Of a stretch of DNA of 64,000 bases, positions 1 through 11,474 are shown in pieces; positions within the stretch are counted from its first letter, which is position 1, and each line of letters opens with the position of its first letter. Both the position numbers and the translations under genes were made by a program. Under the pieces are notes generated by a model, which saw only the letters and a list, made by a program, of their open reading frames with translations, was not told the DNA's origin and did not search any database. The DNA comes from Pocillopora verrucosa (taxonomy: Eukaryota; Cnidaria; Anthozoa; Scleractinia; Pocilloporidae): assembly GCF_036669915.1 (NCBI RefSeq), contig NC_089312.1, forward strand, positions 2,530,301 through 2,594,300, in the 5' to 3' direction.

Positions 1-495
1 TAAATGCGGCTTTCGGATTCGCTTGAGGTACTAGCTTTAGTGGCTTTTTTCCAAACCCATTGAAGTTTGCCGACTCGTTGGAAAGGCAAGAATTTTTACG
101 AGATTTCCGGTGGTCATTTGATCGGCGACTTGGAAAATCGCCATGAAACGTAATGTTGTGTTCTACGACTCCATTCGCGGGACAAAGTGGGTGACCGGAG
201 CAGGGATGGTAAAAGCATTTTGTCTGCTCGGGAAACCAATCAAAACACAGGATTCCTTTCATTTGACCTGCCCGTGGAGCCGGCTAAAAAAAGAGAAATA
301 TTGTATACATTAGGATGCAGAAAAAGTTGTTGCCATTAGATATCTAAACAAATGGCAAAGCATCATTGAGTCTAAAGAGTGATATCAAACACGGTAACAT
401 ATTAGTATGTAACAAAAAGTGCTTGAGCTCTAACTAACAGTGAAGAAATGTTGGGGGTTTCTTAAATCGGTGCTCGCAGCAACACTATAGTAATA
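1..495. other. Intergenic, nothing recognised
   Basis: No open frame with recognisable protein character is seen on either strand. The sequence is moderately AT-rich and stops at the TA dinucleotide flanking the DNA transposon that begins at 496. It may be the flank or untranslated end of a gene lying outside the window. Confidence 0.4.
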
Positions 496-1041
496 CAGTT
501 GAGCCCACTAATTCGAACACGGTTAACAAGATTCCCCCGCTATCTCAAATAAGATCAGATTTCCTCAGGGTTTACCTCATTTTTCCAGTCATTTGTTATC
601 AGCTAACTCGAACTCGGTTTAGTCGGACTTCCCATGGATAACTCGCAAAAATGGCCTTGTTACAGCAAAGTAAGCGGTGAGACAATAAGCGATGCACTGT
701 GAAAGTAAGGTAAGATTCTTTATTGAGAATTTTAATGTATTTTTACTTCCGAAGAAAAAAATATAAATATTAATCGTAAATATTCCTATACAAACTCCTA
801 TATTTTTGCCATGACTCTTATTTCGCAAGATGATCATCTCACAGCTGGAGCCTGGGCTGCCTTTGCTAGAGCAAACTAAATGTACCGAAATTACTTTTGT
901 TTGTGTGAGAATGGTAAAAACATTATTCCCCATTAATCATTAAAAATACAAATATTCAATACAACGCGGGAAACTGGAATCCCCTTCAACTCGAACCATC
1001 TTCCGTTTCTCTTGGGTGTTCAAATTAGCGGGCTGCCACTG
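496..1041. mobile_element. Non-autonomous DNA transposon, mariner/Tigger-like ends
   Basis: The two ends form an imperfect terminal inverted repeat of about 25 bp. The left end reads CAGTTGAGCCCACTAATTCG, and the reverse complement of the right end begins CAGTGGCAGCCCGCTAATTT. Each end is flanked by TA (494-495 and 1042-1043), the target site of the Tc1/mariner/pogo superfamily. The 546-bp interior contains no transposase-like frame, so this is a MITE-type derivative. Motif and TA duplication are seen directly; the family assignment is inference. It ends about 85 bp before the start codon of the next gene and so makes up most of that gene's proximal upstream region. Confidence 0.7.
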
Positions 1042-1125
1042 TATTCTTTTCCGCACTACAGATATGTGAATGGATACTAAATCTTATAATGATCTAATTT
1101 ATTTCCCAGGTTGCAGCTTTGAACG

Positions 1126-2440
1126 ATGCTTTCTCTTACGTTTTTGCTATTGCTTGTGGTCGAGTTGGGATGGAACTGAAACTTTTGAATGCATTCAATT
1201 AAGGTCGTACAATAACGAATACCAGTGGGGGACATGTGTGACGGATGCTTACATGAAGCAAAAGAGCAACCAAAAACACCATTGTATAGACCAAACTACA
1301 ACTTACTGCTGGTATCAGTGTATGCATGAAGTGCATAACAAGGAATATGGATCAGTGACGAGTGCGAGTTGTTCCTGTACTCCCAGCAATCCAACCTCAT
1401 ATCCAAACACTCTCACACCTACCACATTACTGCCTCCAGAGTGCTATAGTCCACCAGGGGATTCATGTGATTGGTATCGCAACTGCCTGGAGAGGAGGTA
1501 TCCCTGTGAAGCTACAAGTAATCAATATGCAATCAAATACGCTGAACATTTTTGCAAGTTGTATGACGAAAACTTTGCAAAGTTCAGTCTAAGCGGGCGA
1601 AACTGGGTTAACGGAGTTCGTAAATGCCTCCAAGTCTCACTGGTGCCACTATTGCGGCCATGGGTCGACGATCCATCCTGTAAGGAGATACGAGAAAAAG
1701 CGTTTGCCTCTCATACAACGTGTTACTTGGAGCCAGGAGATAGTGTGCCATCCGTCTGTGATCTCGACTGTTCCGATTACAACAGGATTTTTTGGACCAT
1801 CAAGGGTTCCTTCGTCAAAGTCGGTACACTCTGGGAATCTCTCAAGGGAATGTGGAAAATAAGTGCGAAATGTGAACGGTTTGCCTCCATCAAGAAATGC
1901 TTCAGAAAGCCGAAAGATAGCCCAGTGAGAGTGACCAAGCTGGAGATTAAAAAGTTTATTCCGCGATCAAGGCGCTCAACTTATAATCTTCCTGAATCTG
2001 ATGCTCAAAGTCGATTCGCAGACGGTGTTGCCTCAGCCATTGCGAGTGCCTTGAAGTGGAACTCAGACGTAATGGATTGGCTCGCCTACGTTGAGAGAGT
2101 TGAAGCTCCAGATAACATGGAAATTGTTGTCTTATTAGTTCATAAGAAAACCCTGGGTATCGCCATTACATCCACTCCATCCTTTAACTTAAACGAGACC
2201 ATCCAAGAGTTTGCCTCAGCTGTACAAAAGGGAGCACTAACTTTGAAAGTGGATGGAAACAATATCTGGGTGAAGAGCTTGGCCTCGTGTTCTGATAAAG
2301 CCTGCACCAGCACCCAGACACTGGCAATGTCAGACAAGCCTCCAAACTGGAATGGTGCGGTGAGGATCTCAGGTGGTAAAATTGTCTTTTATGGAACCAT
2401 CGCTGTGTTGATCACGATGATGGACAAACTACTTTACTGA
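1126..2440 (+). CDS. Cysteine-rich secreted protein, possibly GPI-anchored, with a 5' frameshift
   Basis: The long frame (open from 1070 to 2440) encodes a protein rich in paired cysteines: an N-terminal Cys cluster, a Pro/Thr linker, then a helical Cys domain with motifs such as WYRNCLERRYPC, FSLSGRNWVNGVRKCLQ and AFASHTTCY. It ends in a hydrophobic segment, compatible with a GPI signal or membrane tail. In the next frame, ATG at 1126 opens a classic signal peptide, MLSLTFLLLLVVEL, which ends at a stop at 1177. Removing one G from the GGG run near 1167 would join that signal peptide to DGTETFEC of the long frame. A sequencing indel or a recent frameshift is therefore likely. The Cys spacing of the middle domain recalls stanniocalcin, which is a loose inference. 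No intron is seen. I recall similar proteins in cnidarians but cannot name a function. Confidence 0.7.
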
Positions 2441-3634
2441 AAAGATACTCACATCTGTCAAGAAGATTGAGTTTTTCTATTTACTGAGCGTAATAACATA
2501 CTGACTTATCATACGTAGTAGTTGTTCTAATGGTCTGTCTCACGCTGGATTTTGTGCTTAATGCCTTCGAGCTGAAACTTTTCGATTCCCTATTTGTTGC
2601 CAAAAAGCTTCACGAAAACGTACACCTAGCTAGTTTTACTATTGCAATGCTTGCAACAAACGGAGCGATTTTTAGCTGCAGCATTTTGGACCCAGTCATG
2701 ACCACGAATCAATTCTGGACCACAAAACAGCTGCCCTTTTCTATAGCTTACGAGAAAGAGCATATCAAATACTGTGGCAAATCAACGAGTTGTTTTCTAG
2801 ATTTCAAACCTGTCGGTGTTATTCTTACTATGAACAGGCTTCAATTTGTAACAGGCCCTTAAATTAGCTGAGAGTTATTCGAAGCCGTAGGATATAGAGG
2901 ATAAATAGTTATAACCAAGCACAGAATCTCATTTAATTTCATTGGATGGTAGTTACACAAATATTACGCGTTGCTAAAGGTAGAGCAAAATCTATTTGCC
3001 CGGTAGATGGGAAACGTTTTTAGAGAAATCACTCACAAATTACGGTAGCCTATGTTTGATTATAGGATGAAATCAGTGCGTCTTATAGTGTAGTGTCTCT
3101 CTCCATTGGAAGGACAAATAGATAGGGTGCCGTTGTTTCCCTGATAAAAAGTGAGTAAAAACAGACTCACCTCACCCAGATTAGTTTATGAATATTAATC
3201 ATCATATAAAGGCCTTTTTTTTTTAATTGATATAACCTACTTATATCTGATTACACGCATTTAGTCGCGATTTTCCGTCTGTTTTTTTTTTTTATTTGTA
3301 GTCTCAGCTTAGAACTTTAGCTGTAAAGATCTTGCTATTTCGAATATTCTTATTGAAATAAAGTAAATAAAGCTATTGTATAAGCGTCTTAGACTGTTAT
3401 AACCATTGTTAACCATTAAAGTAATGAAAGATTGGGAATGACTTGTTTATCTCGCACTACTCGTTGTCAAGAACGTCCCCCCCTTAACACCCCTTTACCT
3501 GTTTGTTATAAATATAAATATATTGAATGCTTATCCTCTTTTCCTAGTCGTTTCGCCGGGTTGGTTCGTTTTGGTCATTTTGGTACTTTTACTTGTTTCT
3601 TGATTTTCGTTTTGCTGTTTCGGATGTTAGCATA

Positions 3635-3720
3635 TGCCCTGACGAAGGACTAACGCTCGACACGTCAAAGAAATGGTGGACGGTGGACGGTGGACATTAT
3701 CAACTCTATAAAGCCAATTA
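3635..3720 (+). repeat. Dispersed repeat fragment with hammerhead-like core
   Basis: Contains CTGACGAAGGACTAACGCTC followed by a GA-rich core and ACGTCA. This is the layout of a minimal type I hammerhead ribozyme (CUGANGA, short stem II, GAAA-like box, ACGUC), of the kind described in Penelope-like retroelements of marine invertebrates. Related copies occur at 55400-55520 (plus) and about 18645-18760 (minus). This copy is a short degenerate fragment without coding sequence. Confidence 0.45.
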
Positions 3721-4261
3721 ATCTTGTAATGTCTTCGAGAGTATATAAATCGTGCGCAAGGATTTATGGGAAGGAAAAGGAAGGGAAGGAAACTTTTTTT
3801 TTCAGTCTATGAATTAATTCTAGCCTTCTAGGGCAAGAATTTACCTTCTATTGCCCAGGGTTAAAAACAAAACAACACAAACAAAAAAACAACAAAACAA
3901 AACAAAACAAAAAAACAGCGTTTCAGTTTTCTTTTAGTTTTGAGTAAAACAAAGTTAGTTCTTAAAATTCAGCTTACAGGTATTATACCAACAGCTCTTA
4001 TAACGAGATATTGAACCCTAAAGCAAAGCAAAAATTAAAGGTACAGTACTGAATTTAACACACTACTATACGTTTATCATGAGTTACAAACTCCTCAATA
4101 TTTGCTTTCGTGGGTGATTCTATATTATAGCTATATATATAACCTATTTGTTACTTATCCCTTTTCCATATTTGATATATTATAATTGAGTAGTCTCATA
4201 CGGCCAAGCGGTAACAATTATACGGCAAGATCTGGATACGAGATTAATAATTAGGTACCTA

Positions 4262-4463
4262 AAGGACTAGTCAATATTTATCACCGGGGAAGGGGGGGGG
4301 GGAAAGGATGTTTGGGGAGGATCACGTGGTTTTTAAGGGGAACGGAGGGGGATCAGTCGTCACTTGCAGGGTATAAACGGGGGGGTGCCTATAGAAAATT
4401 GTCTGCCAATGAGGAAGGATCACTAGAATATCATCCCCCGGGCTTTGAGTAATGACTGGTCTC
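4262..4463. mobile_element. G-rich MITE-like repeat, copy 1
   Basis: The left end (GGACTAGTCAATATTTATCA) and the reverse complement of the right end (AGACCAGTCATTACTC) form an imperfect inverted repeat. The interior has runs of G with GGATCA blocks and the phrase ATTGTCTGCCAATGAGG, which recurs in the copies at 6785-7078 and 52401-52680. No coding capacity. Probably a non-autonomous DNA element; the family is not identified. Confidence 0.55.
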
Positions 4464-4661
4464 TAATTACGAGGTAAACGATACAAATCGCTCTCATTTC
4501 ACATAAAACAACCTGTATTAACATTCCTGCTGTTCTAAGCCAGCAAAAAACATCTAATTATAAAAACTATAAATGAATGCTGAATTTGCACGTATAAAAG
4601 CAAACCTTCCTGCAACAGAAAAGTTGCCCCCAAGGCCTCAACTATTTACTCGTTAGCCTCT

Positions 4662-7600
4662 TTAAAGCCATACTACTTCTACATCATTCGCCTTTTTGCG
4701 CCTGCGCAGCTCAATCCTTTTCCCACAGTAAGGTATCCCATAATCGTCTTCGGCCGCCTCAGCTTCTTCGATGGTTTGGTGCATAGGAGAAAAGAGTGTC
4801 TCTGGAATCCAATACATTAAAATCCCAGCGAGCGTTGCAACCACGCCAAAAATCACAACTGGGAAGACAATGCTGAGGCCTGGAAGCTGACTCTGGAGGG
4901 AGAAGATCGATAAAGTCATTTCAAAAGTGTTTGAGATCGCACAGCTCTTGAAGCTTGTTAGCAAGATGAAGATAACCCGAGTGGAGACATCTTGGGCCGT
5001 TGATGCTTGTTGTGTAAAACGTTTTTTTTTAATTATATCTCTCAGTGAGTACGTGCGCTATGATTGGTCGATTTCACCGTACGACACGCTAAATTAAAAA
5101 ATCTGTTTCAAGCGAAATTTCCCCCCTCTATTTGAACTCAGAGATATAATGAAGATCTCACTGGCCTCGTTTTCTCGGTCCGCAAATTGTAAGTTATGGA
5201 ACCTTGCTTTATTTTTTTAAACTTGGATTTATAGCATTGGTAAGGGGTATGTATTTCATGGAAAAAAACGGACGGTTTCTTACCATCAAAACAACATAAG
5301 GCGCCAAGATTCCACCAATCCGTGCACTAGTCGACCCTGTACCTTGACCCGTGTTTCTATTGAGATAAAAAAGGTAAGTTGTACGAGTTTTCAAGACCAA
5401 TTACACCGCGCAGCGGAAAACAAAACAAGTGCCTCATCAAACGCAGACGTTCAAATGAATTTGCCCTCCATGATTACCTAAGAACGGTTGGAAACAACTC
5501 AGAGGTCATCAAGTAAATACTTGTCCAAGTGCAGTCGATCAACAGGTATCCAAAGAGGGACAATACCGTTGTTGCCACGTCAGATTCTGGAAAGATATTG
5601 ATACAAAAGGCTTCACTCAGCTGACCATTAAGAGATCCTGGTTCGGTCAAGTCTGGAACTTGTTTAGATGTCACCAAAAGACACTCAACGAGATAGCGAA
5701 GCATGCTAACCAGCCCTCTTGGTCTCACTTTTTAGCGAAAGTTTTTGTGTTTTTTATTTTACATATTGTCGAGTCCAAAGAAATGACTTTTACTTGAACA
5801 TAAAAGAATAGCACTCAGGTCCACATCTACTATACTCCTTTCCAGACATCACGCGGTCAAGGATGCAAGAGTGAAAGCCTGGAGACGAGTGTCGTAATTC
5901 AAAACCAAAGAGAAATTTGTAAAAGAGCAAGTTAGAACTCAAAGTAAAGAAGAAAACTGCCCGAGGTGCAGCAAAACATGATCCGATTAGTATTGTTGTT
6001 GCGTTCAATTTACTGAGATGGTAAAGAGGGATTGATGCGAAGTAACGCATCCCAAATGCAATGTTAGATTACTTTACACGCTTAAGTTTGTTATAATGTA
6101 TTACCTTACCTTTGTGCACCAGCAAAACCACGAGAAAGATAGCGCCTACGAGGATCATGATAATACCATGACAAATACGGCGACCAAATCTGAGTATAAT
6201 ACAATCATAATAAGAATCCCCAGCAACAGAAACCTGACATACAGCCGCCCAACGGTAACTATGACCGACACTTTTCCATACGATGTGGCGTCCAGTCATT
6301 TTTTCATTTGACCCACAGCTAACAGCACAACGCTTGAACACCCAAAGGTGGTGGTATGTCTAAAATTCAAATGCGCTTTTTTCCTTTCCTTCATTGCAAA
6401 TTTTCGTAGGATTTTGTTAAATGAGAATTTATTGTTAAATCAAGAAAACACCGTTTATTTGATAAATCAATGTGTTACTTATTTTACTGTAATCTAAGAT
6501 AAAATATTTCCTGCGGAGCTGAAAATGGAAAGGATTGAAGTTTAAAAAGTCGCAATACTTGATGTAGAAAAAACGTCCATGCTTACTTCAAATATAGAAT
6601 CCACGTGACAGGTATTCGGACAATTGTGAGGATCTCCATGACAACGTAATTAATATAGAGGTCACCGACCAATTGGGAGATGAATATGAACATCCCAAAA
6701 CTGACCAAGGCTACCACAAACCTGCGTGAGCAACAGATAAAAACTCTTTTAGGGCCGTTCCTGACACCGGGGATGCATTTTTGTAGGGACCATTCACTTT
6801 TTTCGGTCAGAGAGGGGAGGGGGGAGGAGGATTTTTGGGGTAGCTTTTTGTTTTCAAGAAGAATGGAGGGGGTATCAGTCATCCAGCGCTAACAACAGAG
6901 TACAAATAGGGGACTATAGAGAATTGACTGCCAATTAACTTCCAAAGTGGGGCAACCACAAGAATATGATTGATCCTTATGAGGGGGGATCTGGTAAATT
7001 TGATCGTGACGCAACCAAAATCCTCCAACACCCTCTCCTCAGGAGGAGAGACCCTGGGGACAGAGACCGGTCCCTTAGGAAACGACTATGTCGACCTTCT
7101 CTAAATTAAGTGATAGCAATAACAACGTATTGGATGAAAGCACAAGTACCTCACGACAAACTTTTAGTCACCCTTATCGGATTAAAAAAAGTACATGCAC
7201 ACGATAATATACATGTTTGTTTGTTTGTTTTTTTTATCATACCATTGATAACAGATGATTGCTGTCCATTTCCTAAGCTTTGGCGTAAGAAACATGTGGA
7301 TGGGATTATACTTTTTAGCTGTCTTTTCTCGCTCGATCTGTTCCCTTCTTACTTCCTCCAACAGAGATCGTATCGCCTCCGAATCTAAAGGTTTCTCATC
7401 TTTGCTCCCAAAAGCCTCGATGATGGATTTAGCCTCGTCCAGTTGGTCGTGAGCGACAAGCCATCGGGGGGATTCGGGAATAAGCCTATGGAATTGCAAA
7501 TCAGATTTTGTTAGTCCATCACTCTAAAGATTGGTGGATTTTGGTTAGAATGTCAGTCAACAAAACAATCTCATTCTAGGAGTGTCAGTCAGAAGGCCAG

Positions 7601-9506
7601 TCAGTTAGCCAGCTGTCGAGTCAGTCTGTCAGTCTGCCAGCCAGTCAATAAGTCTGTAACTCAAATCGTCAGTCAGCAAATTAGCTGGCCAATCAGTCAG
7701 CCAATTTGTCAGTTAGTCAGTGAGCCAGTGGAACGTTAGTCAGTGAGCTAGCCAATCACTCAGTGAGTGAGTGAACGAGTCATTCAGTCAATTAGCCAAC
7801 CAATGAGTCGGTGATTCAGCGAGTCAGCGAGTCAGCGAGTCAGCGAGTCAGTGAGTCAGCGAGTCAGCGAGTCAGCGAGTCAGCGAGTCAGCGAGTCAGC
7901 GAGTCAGCGAGTCAGCGAGTCAGCGAGTCAGCGAGTCAGCGAGTCAGCGAGTCAGCGAGTCAGCGAGTCAGCGAGTCAGCGAGTCAGCGAGTCAGCGAGT
8001 CAGCGAGTCAGCGAGTCAGCGAGTCAGCGAGTCAGCGAGTCAGCGAGTCAGCGAGTCAGCGAGTCAGCGAGTCAGCGAGTCAGCGAGTCAGCGATTCAGC
8101 GAGTCAGCGAGTCAGCGAGTAAGCGAGTCAGCGAGTCAGCGAGTCAGTGAGTCAGTGAGTCATGAGTCTGTGAGTTTGTGATTCGGTGAGTCGGTGAGTC
8201 GGTGAGTCGGCGAGCCTGTCTGGCAGTCGGCAAACAAAGAAGCAAGCGAGAGAGACAGAGATAAAAGGAACACGTTGTTATTATGTACGTACTTCCAAAA
8301 TGGGAATAGCAAAGCAGCCGGAACACTAGCTATCAAACTCAGATTCCTCCAGTCGCGTTCAAGATAAGCGATGAGGACAAACAACATTTGAAAGCCATTG
8401 TAGTAAAAGTACGTAATATTTCCAGCAGCTGTTCTACTATTCGGGCCAACCAATTCCATTCCGTAAATGTAAAGGGAGAGCATCACTCCAGTCAATCCAA
8501 AACCAACCATGAAGCGAAGAACCGCGAATAAGGGAATGGAATGAACAAAAGCTGAAGCAAAGCCGGTAATCAACTGAAAAATTACAATGAATCAAGGTAA
8601 ACAAATATAAATGATTCAGTTTAAGTCGCCAGTAGAGGCGTGAAATTCAAACTTTCCACCGCAAAGGATCTCATAGACCCGATTTGCCCGTTGGATCATA
8701 TAAAAGTAAAAATTAACATTGCCAGGAGCCCATTGCTGATTAATGACTAAGCCGTGGTTACGGCCATCTTACCATGATTGCATTGCAGATGAAGATACAT
8801 TTCTTTCGGCCCCAGGCGTCTGAAATCATCCCGGTCACAAGTGAACCTACCAACATTCCAGCAAAGAAACAGGACTGTATCGTTGCACCCAGGAACGCGC
8901 GATTACAAATCAAGTTCCACTTAAACATAAATGAAAAGACCGGAAATGATTATTTAATTGAAATAATCCTAGGTCAACCTTCTGTCCGTCTGCCTCAATG
9001 TCTGTCTGCCTTCATGTTAGTTCTTCGCCTTCCTCTTTGTCCGTCTGTTTATCAGATCATTTGCTTGTTTGTCAGCCTGTGTATATGCTTGTCTCACTTA
9101 CCTGCTTGTATGCCTATCCGTTTGTTGGCCTGCCTGCGCACATGGCCACACGTACATGTTTGGCCTGGCTAAGCCACTGTTCACCCCCCTCCCCCCCCCT
9201 CCCCTCATCCCCAGAAAAAAATTTTACCTCAGACACGGTGCTCTGAAGAGGTCCCATAAATTCATAAGCGTGACATCCGTCACAACATTTCCTTGCCTCG
9301 CACGTGACATTTGGTGTGACACACTGAAACTTAGGAGTACCAAAACCAAACACTAACAAAGAGAACTGGTTTGTCACTGGAAAAACAAACAATAAAGTGC
9401 AGAAGTATAGGATTTTTTGGTATTTTCCAAAGGAGGATACGTGTTCAAAAATATCGTCAAACTCAAATGAACGTCTCTTCTTCTCTGCTGCAGAACTGTC
9501 GGCCAT
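4662..9506 (-). CDS. SLC22-family organic ion transporter (MFS), nine exons
   Basis: Multi-pass plasma-membrane carrier of the major facilitator superfamily, related to organic cation/anion/carnitine transporters. Exons on the minus strand: 9506-9228, 8919-8773, 8573-8293, 7485-7243, 6721-6587, 6189-6110, 5586-5478, 5356-5284, 4892-4662. All junctions are GT-AG and in phase, giving 525 aa, close to the usual family length. Diagnostic motifs in order: long Cys-rich extracellular loop after TM1 (residues about 60-85), WNLIC, the MFS signature GSLVTGMISDAWGRKK, PESPRWL, FGRR, TSELFPTVLR, and IPET near the end. The tail is acidic then basic (RRRKK). The start is chosen at ATG 9506, giving the usual short cytosolic N-terminus with FDDIFEHV. 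Substrate cannot be predicted from sequence. Introns carry a satellite (7813-8212), a MITE (6785-7078) and a degenerate TCTG tract (about 8985-9135). Confidence 0.93.
6785..7078. mobile_element. G-rich MITE-like repeat, copy 2
   Basis: Lies in the fourth intron of the SLC22-type gene. It starts with AGGGACCATTCACTTTTTTC and ends with GGGGACAGAGACCGGTCCCT, an imperfect inverted repeat. It shares interior phrases with the copy at 52401-52680, such as GAATTGACTGCCAATTAACT and a GATCGTGACGCAAC segment. No coding sequence. Confidence 0.6.
7545..7812. repeat. Degenerate CAGT/CAGC simple-repeat tract
   Basis: The stretch is a patchwork of tetranucleotide-like words (CAGT, CAGC, GAGT) with many substitutions. 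It leads directly into the regular 8-bp array at 7813 and looks like the worn seed from which that array expanded. Confidence 0.7.
7813..8212. repeat. 8-bp satellite array (GAGTCAGC)n in an SLC22 intron
   Basis: About 43 nearly perfect tandem units of GAGTCAGC run from 7813 to about 8160, followed by a decayed border with GTGAGTCG words. The array is in the third intron of the SLC22-type gene, beginning about 80 bp from the donor of exon 3 in gene sense. The unit length is not divisible by three and contains no stop, so all three plus frames read the same octapeptide repeat (SQRVSESA). Those long frames are an artefact of the repeat, not genes. Confidence 0.95.
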
Positions 9507-10144
9507 ATTGTTCTGAAATAAAATGAACAAAGGTGAGTTATTCTCAGAGGTCAAGGTGAAAATAGCAGTGGCTGTGATCCGAGTCAATAAATGATGAACT
9601 ACATATGGACCCTCGTTAAAAAAAAAAAAAAAACCTCGCAAGCCCTAGAGAGGGGAGAGACCAAATGACGGTTGCGGAGGAGACCATGGTCTCCCTAGCA
9701 CGCGTTGCGTGACGAAAGAGATTAGGAAACCTGTGCCAAAGTAATATAACAAAGTTGCGTCGATGGAAGGAAAGGATTATCGAGGTGTTTTTTTTCCCGC
9801 AGCTCACTAAAAATCTTAAAGCGCCACTCTGCAGATCAGCCGAGTTTTAAAAATCAATTAAAATACTTCTATGTAAAGTACGGCGTCTCATTCGAGTCAA
9901 AAGAGATACTTATCGGTTCTACTGTTTTCTCAAGCCATGCTTAGCTGCAAATAACATCGGTTATGCATCAGCTTTGATTTTTTCTCAGAACTTTACTTGT
10001 GCCGGATTCACCATTTCTCAAGAGTAAAACTGTAATTTCAGCATTAATCACTTTGGGGAGATCAACAATGGAATTTTATTTTGACTCGTGAGTTGCGGAA
10101 GCTCAACCCGGTCTGAATGTTTTGACCGGGCATTCTTTTGTTTG

Positions 10145-10264
10145 GAGCAGGAAATCGTTGATAAGAAACCGAAATAAAGTAGGTTGTGGAAACCAGAATG
10201 GCAAGCGAGCAGGAGATTGTTCATTAGGAAGCGAAATAAAGTAGGTTGTGGAAACCAGAATGGC
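10145..10264. repeat. Two-copy tandem duplication, about 60 bp
   Basis: Two adjacent units each contain GCAGGA, a GTT(G/C)AT segment, and then GAAATAAAGTAGGTTGTGGA followed by AACCAGAATGGC. The right halves are identical and the left halves differ at several positions, so the duplication is moderately old. Confidence 0.85.
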
Positions 10265-11474
10265 GAGGTGTCTCCGTGGTAAGTTGATCACTCATACTAA
10301 TAAATACACATTACTTAGGTTTGAGGTTAAACAAGGTAGCAAGGCTTACTAACAGTACTAACCTTAATTGCAAGGGTCCAAATTTCCGAACCAAACTCCG
10401 AAAGATTTGTATTCTGTTATACGCATTAAATTGCCCACAAGCAACGTTTTTGTCTTGCAACTGGCTGGGTGTGGAAAGGAATGTAATATACATCATGCAA
10501 AGAGGTATCAAATATAACTGTGGTCTGATCGCATTGTTTTTGTGAAGAGTTATTGTCAACATATTAAGTGTCAAAGCAAAGGATGTGTTCTTCTTTCTCG
10601 TTTCGAATAGCAAGCCTGCGCCGAACTTGGAGAATTTGGCTCTTTCTTTGTCCATTTTTTTTTCTTTCTCTTCCCAAAAAAAAGCCTTCCGAGGCCTTCT
10701 TGCAAAGGTCCCGGACTCACTTGGCTGCCAAAATTTGACTCCGCTAGAGAACAAGCTGGAATGTCGGGGGCACCATAAGCCATTCTCTGAGGCTCTGATA
10801 TCAGTTGACATGCACGAACTTACTTAAGTTTATGCAAATGAACTGACAATCTTATTAAAACTACCAGAAAACTTTGCTGAAATTATATTGACGTATTTTG
10901 TTTGTCATTCCTTGAAATTGATTCAGTGTACTACCAAGATCGGATAAAAAGATAAAGTTAGCGCTCAGATAAAATGAGAGTTCGAAATTCTCTTCAATTT
11001 TACATATATTTTTTTGCTTCATTTTTTTCTCCATATTTTCTCACTGGTTTTTTTTTCTTGTACTCAGAAGCAGAAACAAATTTGACACCGCCGTATTGTT
11101 ACGCAGCAAGGTGATATACAACATACCTTGGTAACCTGGGCGCGATATAATGGCAGCCGCCTCAGATGATCTGGGTCGAGTTGCATCAGAACGAGGCATC
11201 GAGGGCCACTATCTTTAGTGTTTACTGATGCTAATAAGAAAATCATGGTCGAGTTGTTCGTAGTCTGGTTAAGGTAACCCAGAGTTAGTGTGAAATCTGA
11301 TTTCAGGGTTGAAAGCTTTAAAAGAAAATTCAGTACAGTAATTCAATATTTTTTTTCTGATGACAGAATGCTCTAAAAGGAATAGAAAAAATTATCAGAG
11401 GAATAAAAAAATCTCATGCTAGGATAAAATTGGTCCATGGGTTAGCGCTAGTCGGCCTTCGAACAACTGGGCCC

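Larger units (their letters stand above)
2441..4661. other. Intergenic, 3' flank with simple repeats
   Basis: AATAAA hexamers near 3357 and 3367 could serve as polyadenylation signals for the upstream gene. A 110-codon open frame at 2530-2862 has no recognisable motif and probably lies in the 3' UTR. An (AAAAC)-rich tract runs about 3866-3916. The remaining recognisable parts are a Penelope-type repeat scrap (3635-3720) and a G-rich MITE (4262-4463), listed separately. Confidence 0.5.

Noticed and set aside
2530-2862. 110-codon plus-strand frame
   Set aside because: No signal peptide, domain or repeat; it follows directly after a gene end and probably lies in its 3' UTR.
5790-6050. 86-codon minus-strand frame inside the SLC22-type gene, first thought an exon
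   Set aside because: Exon 6189-6110 splices in exact phase to 5586-5478, giving a continuous transporter sequence (HKESDVATTVL). The frame has no matching splice phase and no family motif.
7811-8150. Overlapping plus-strand frames encoding SQRVSESA repeats
   Set aside because: They are the three-frame reading of an 8-bp intronic satellite.
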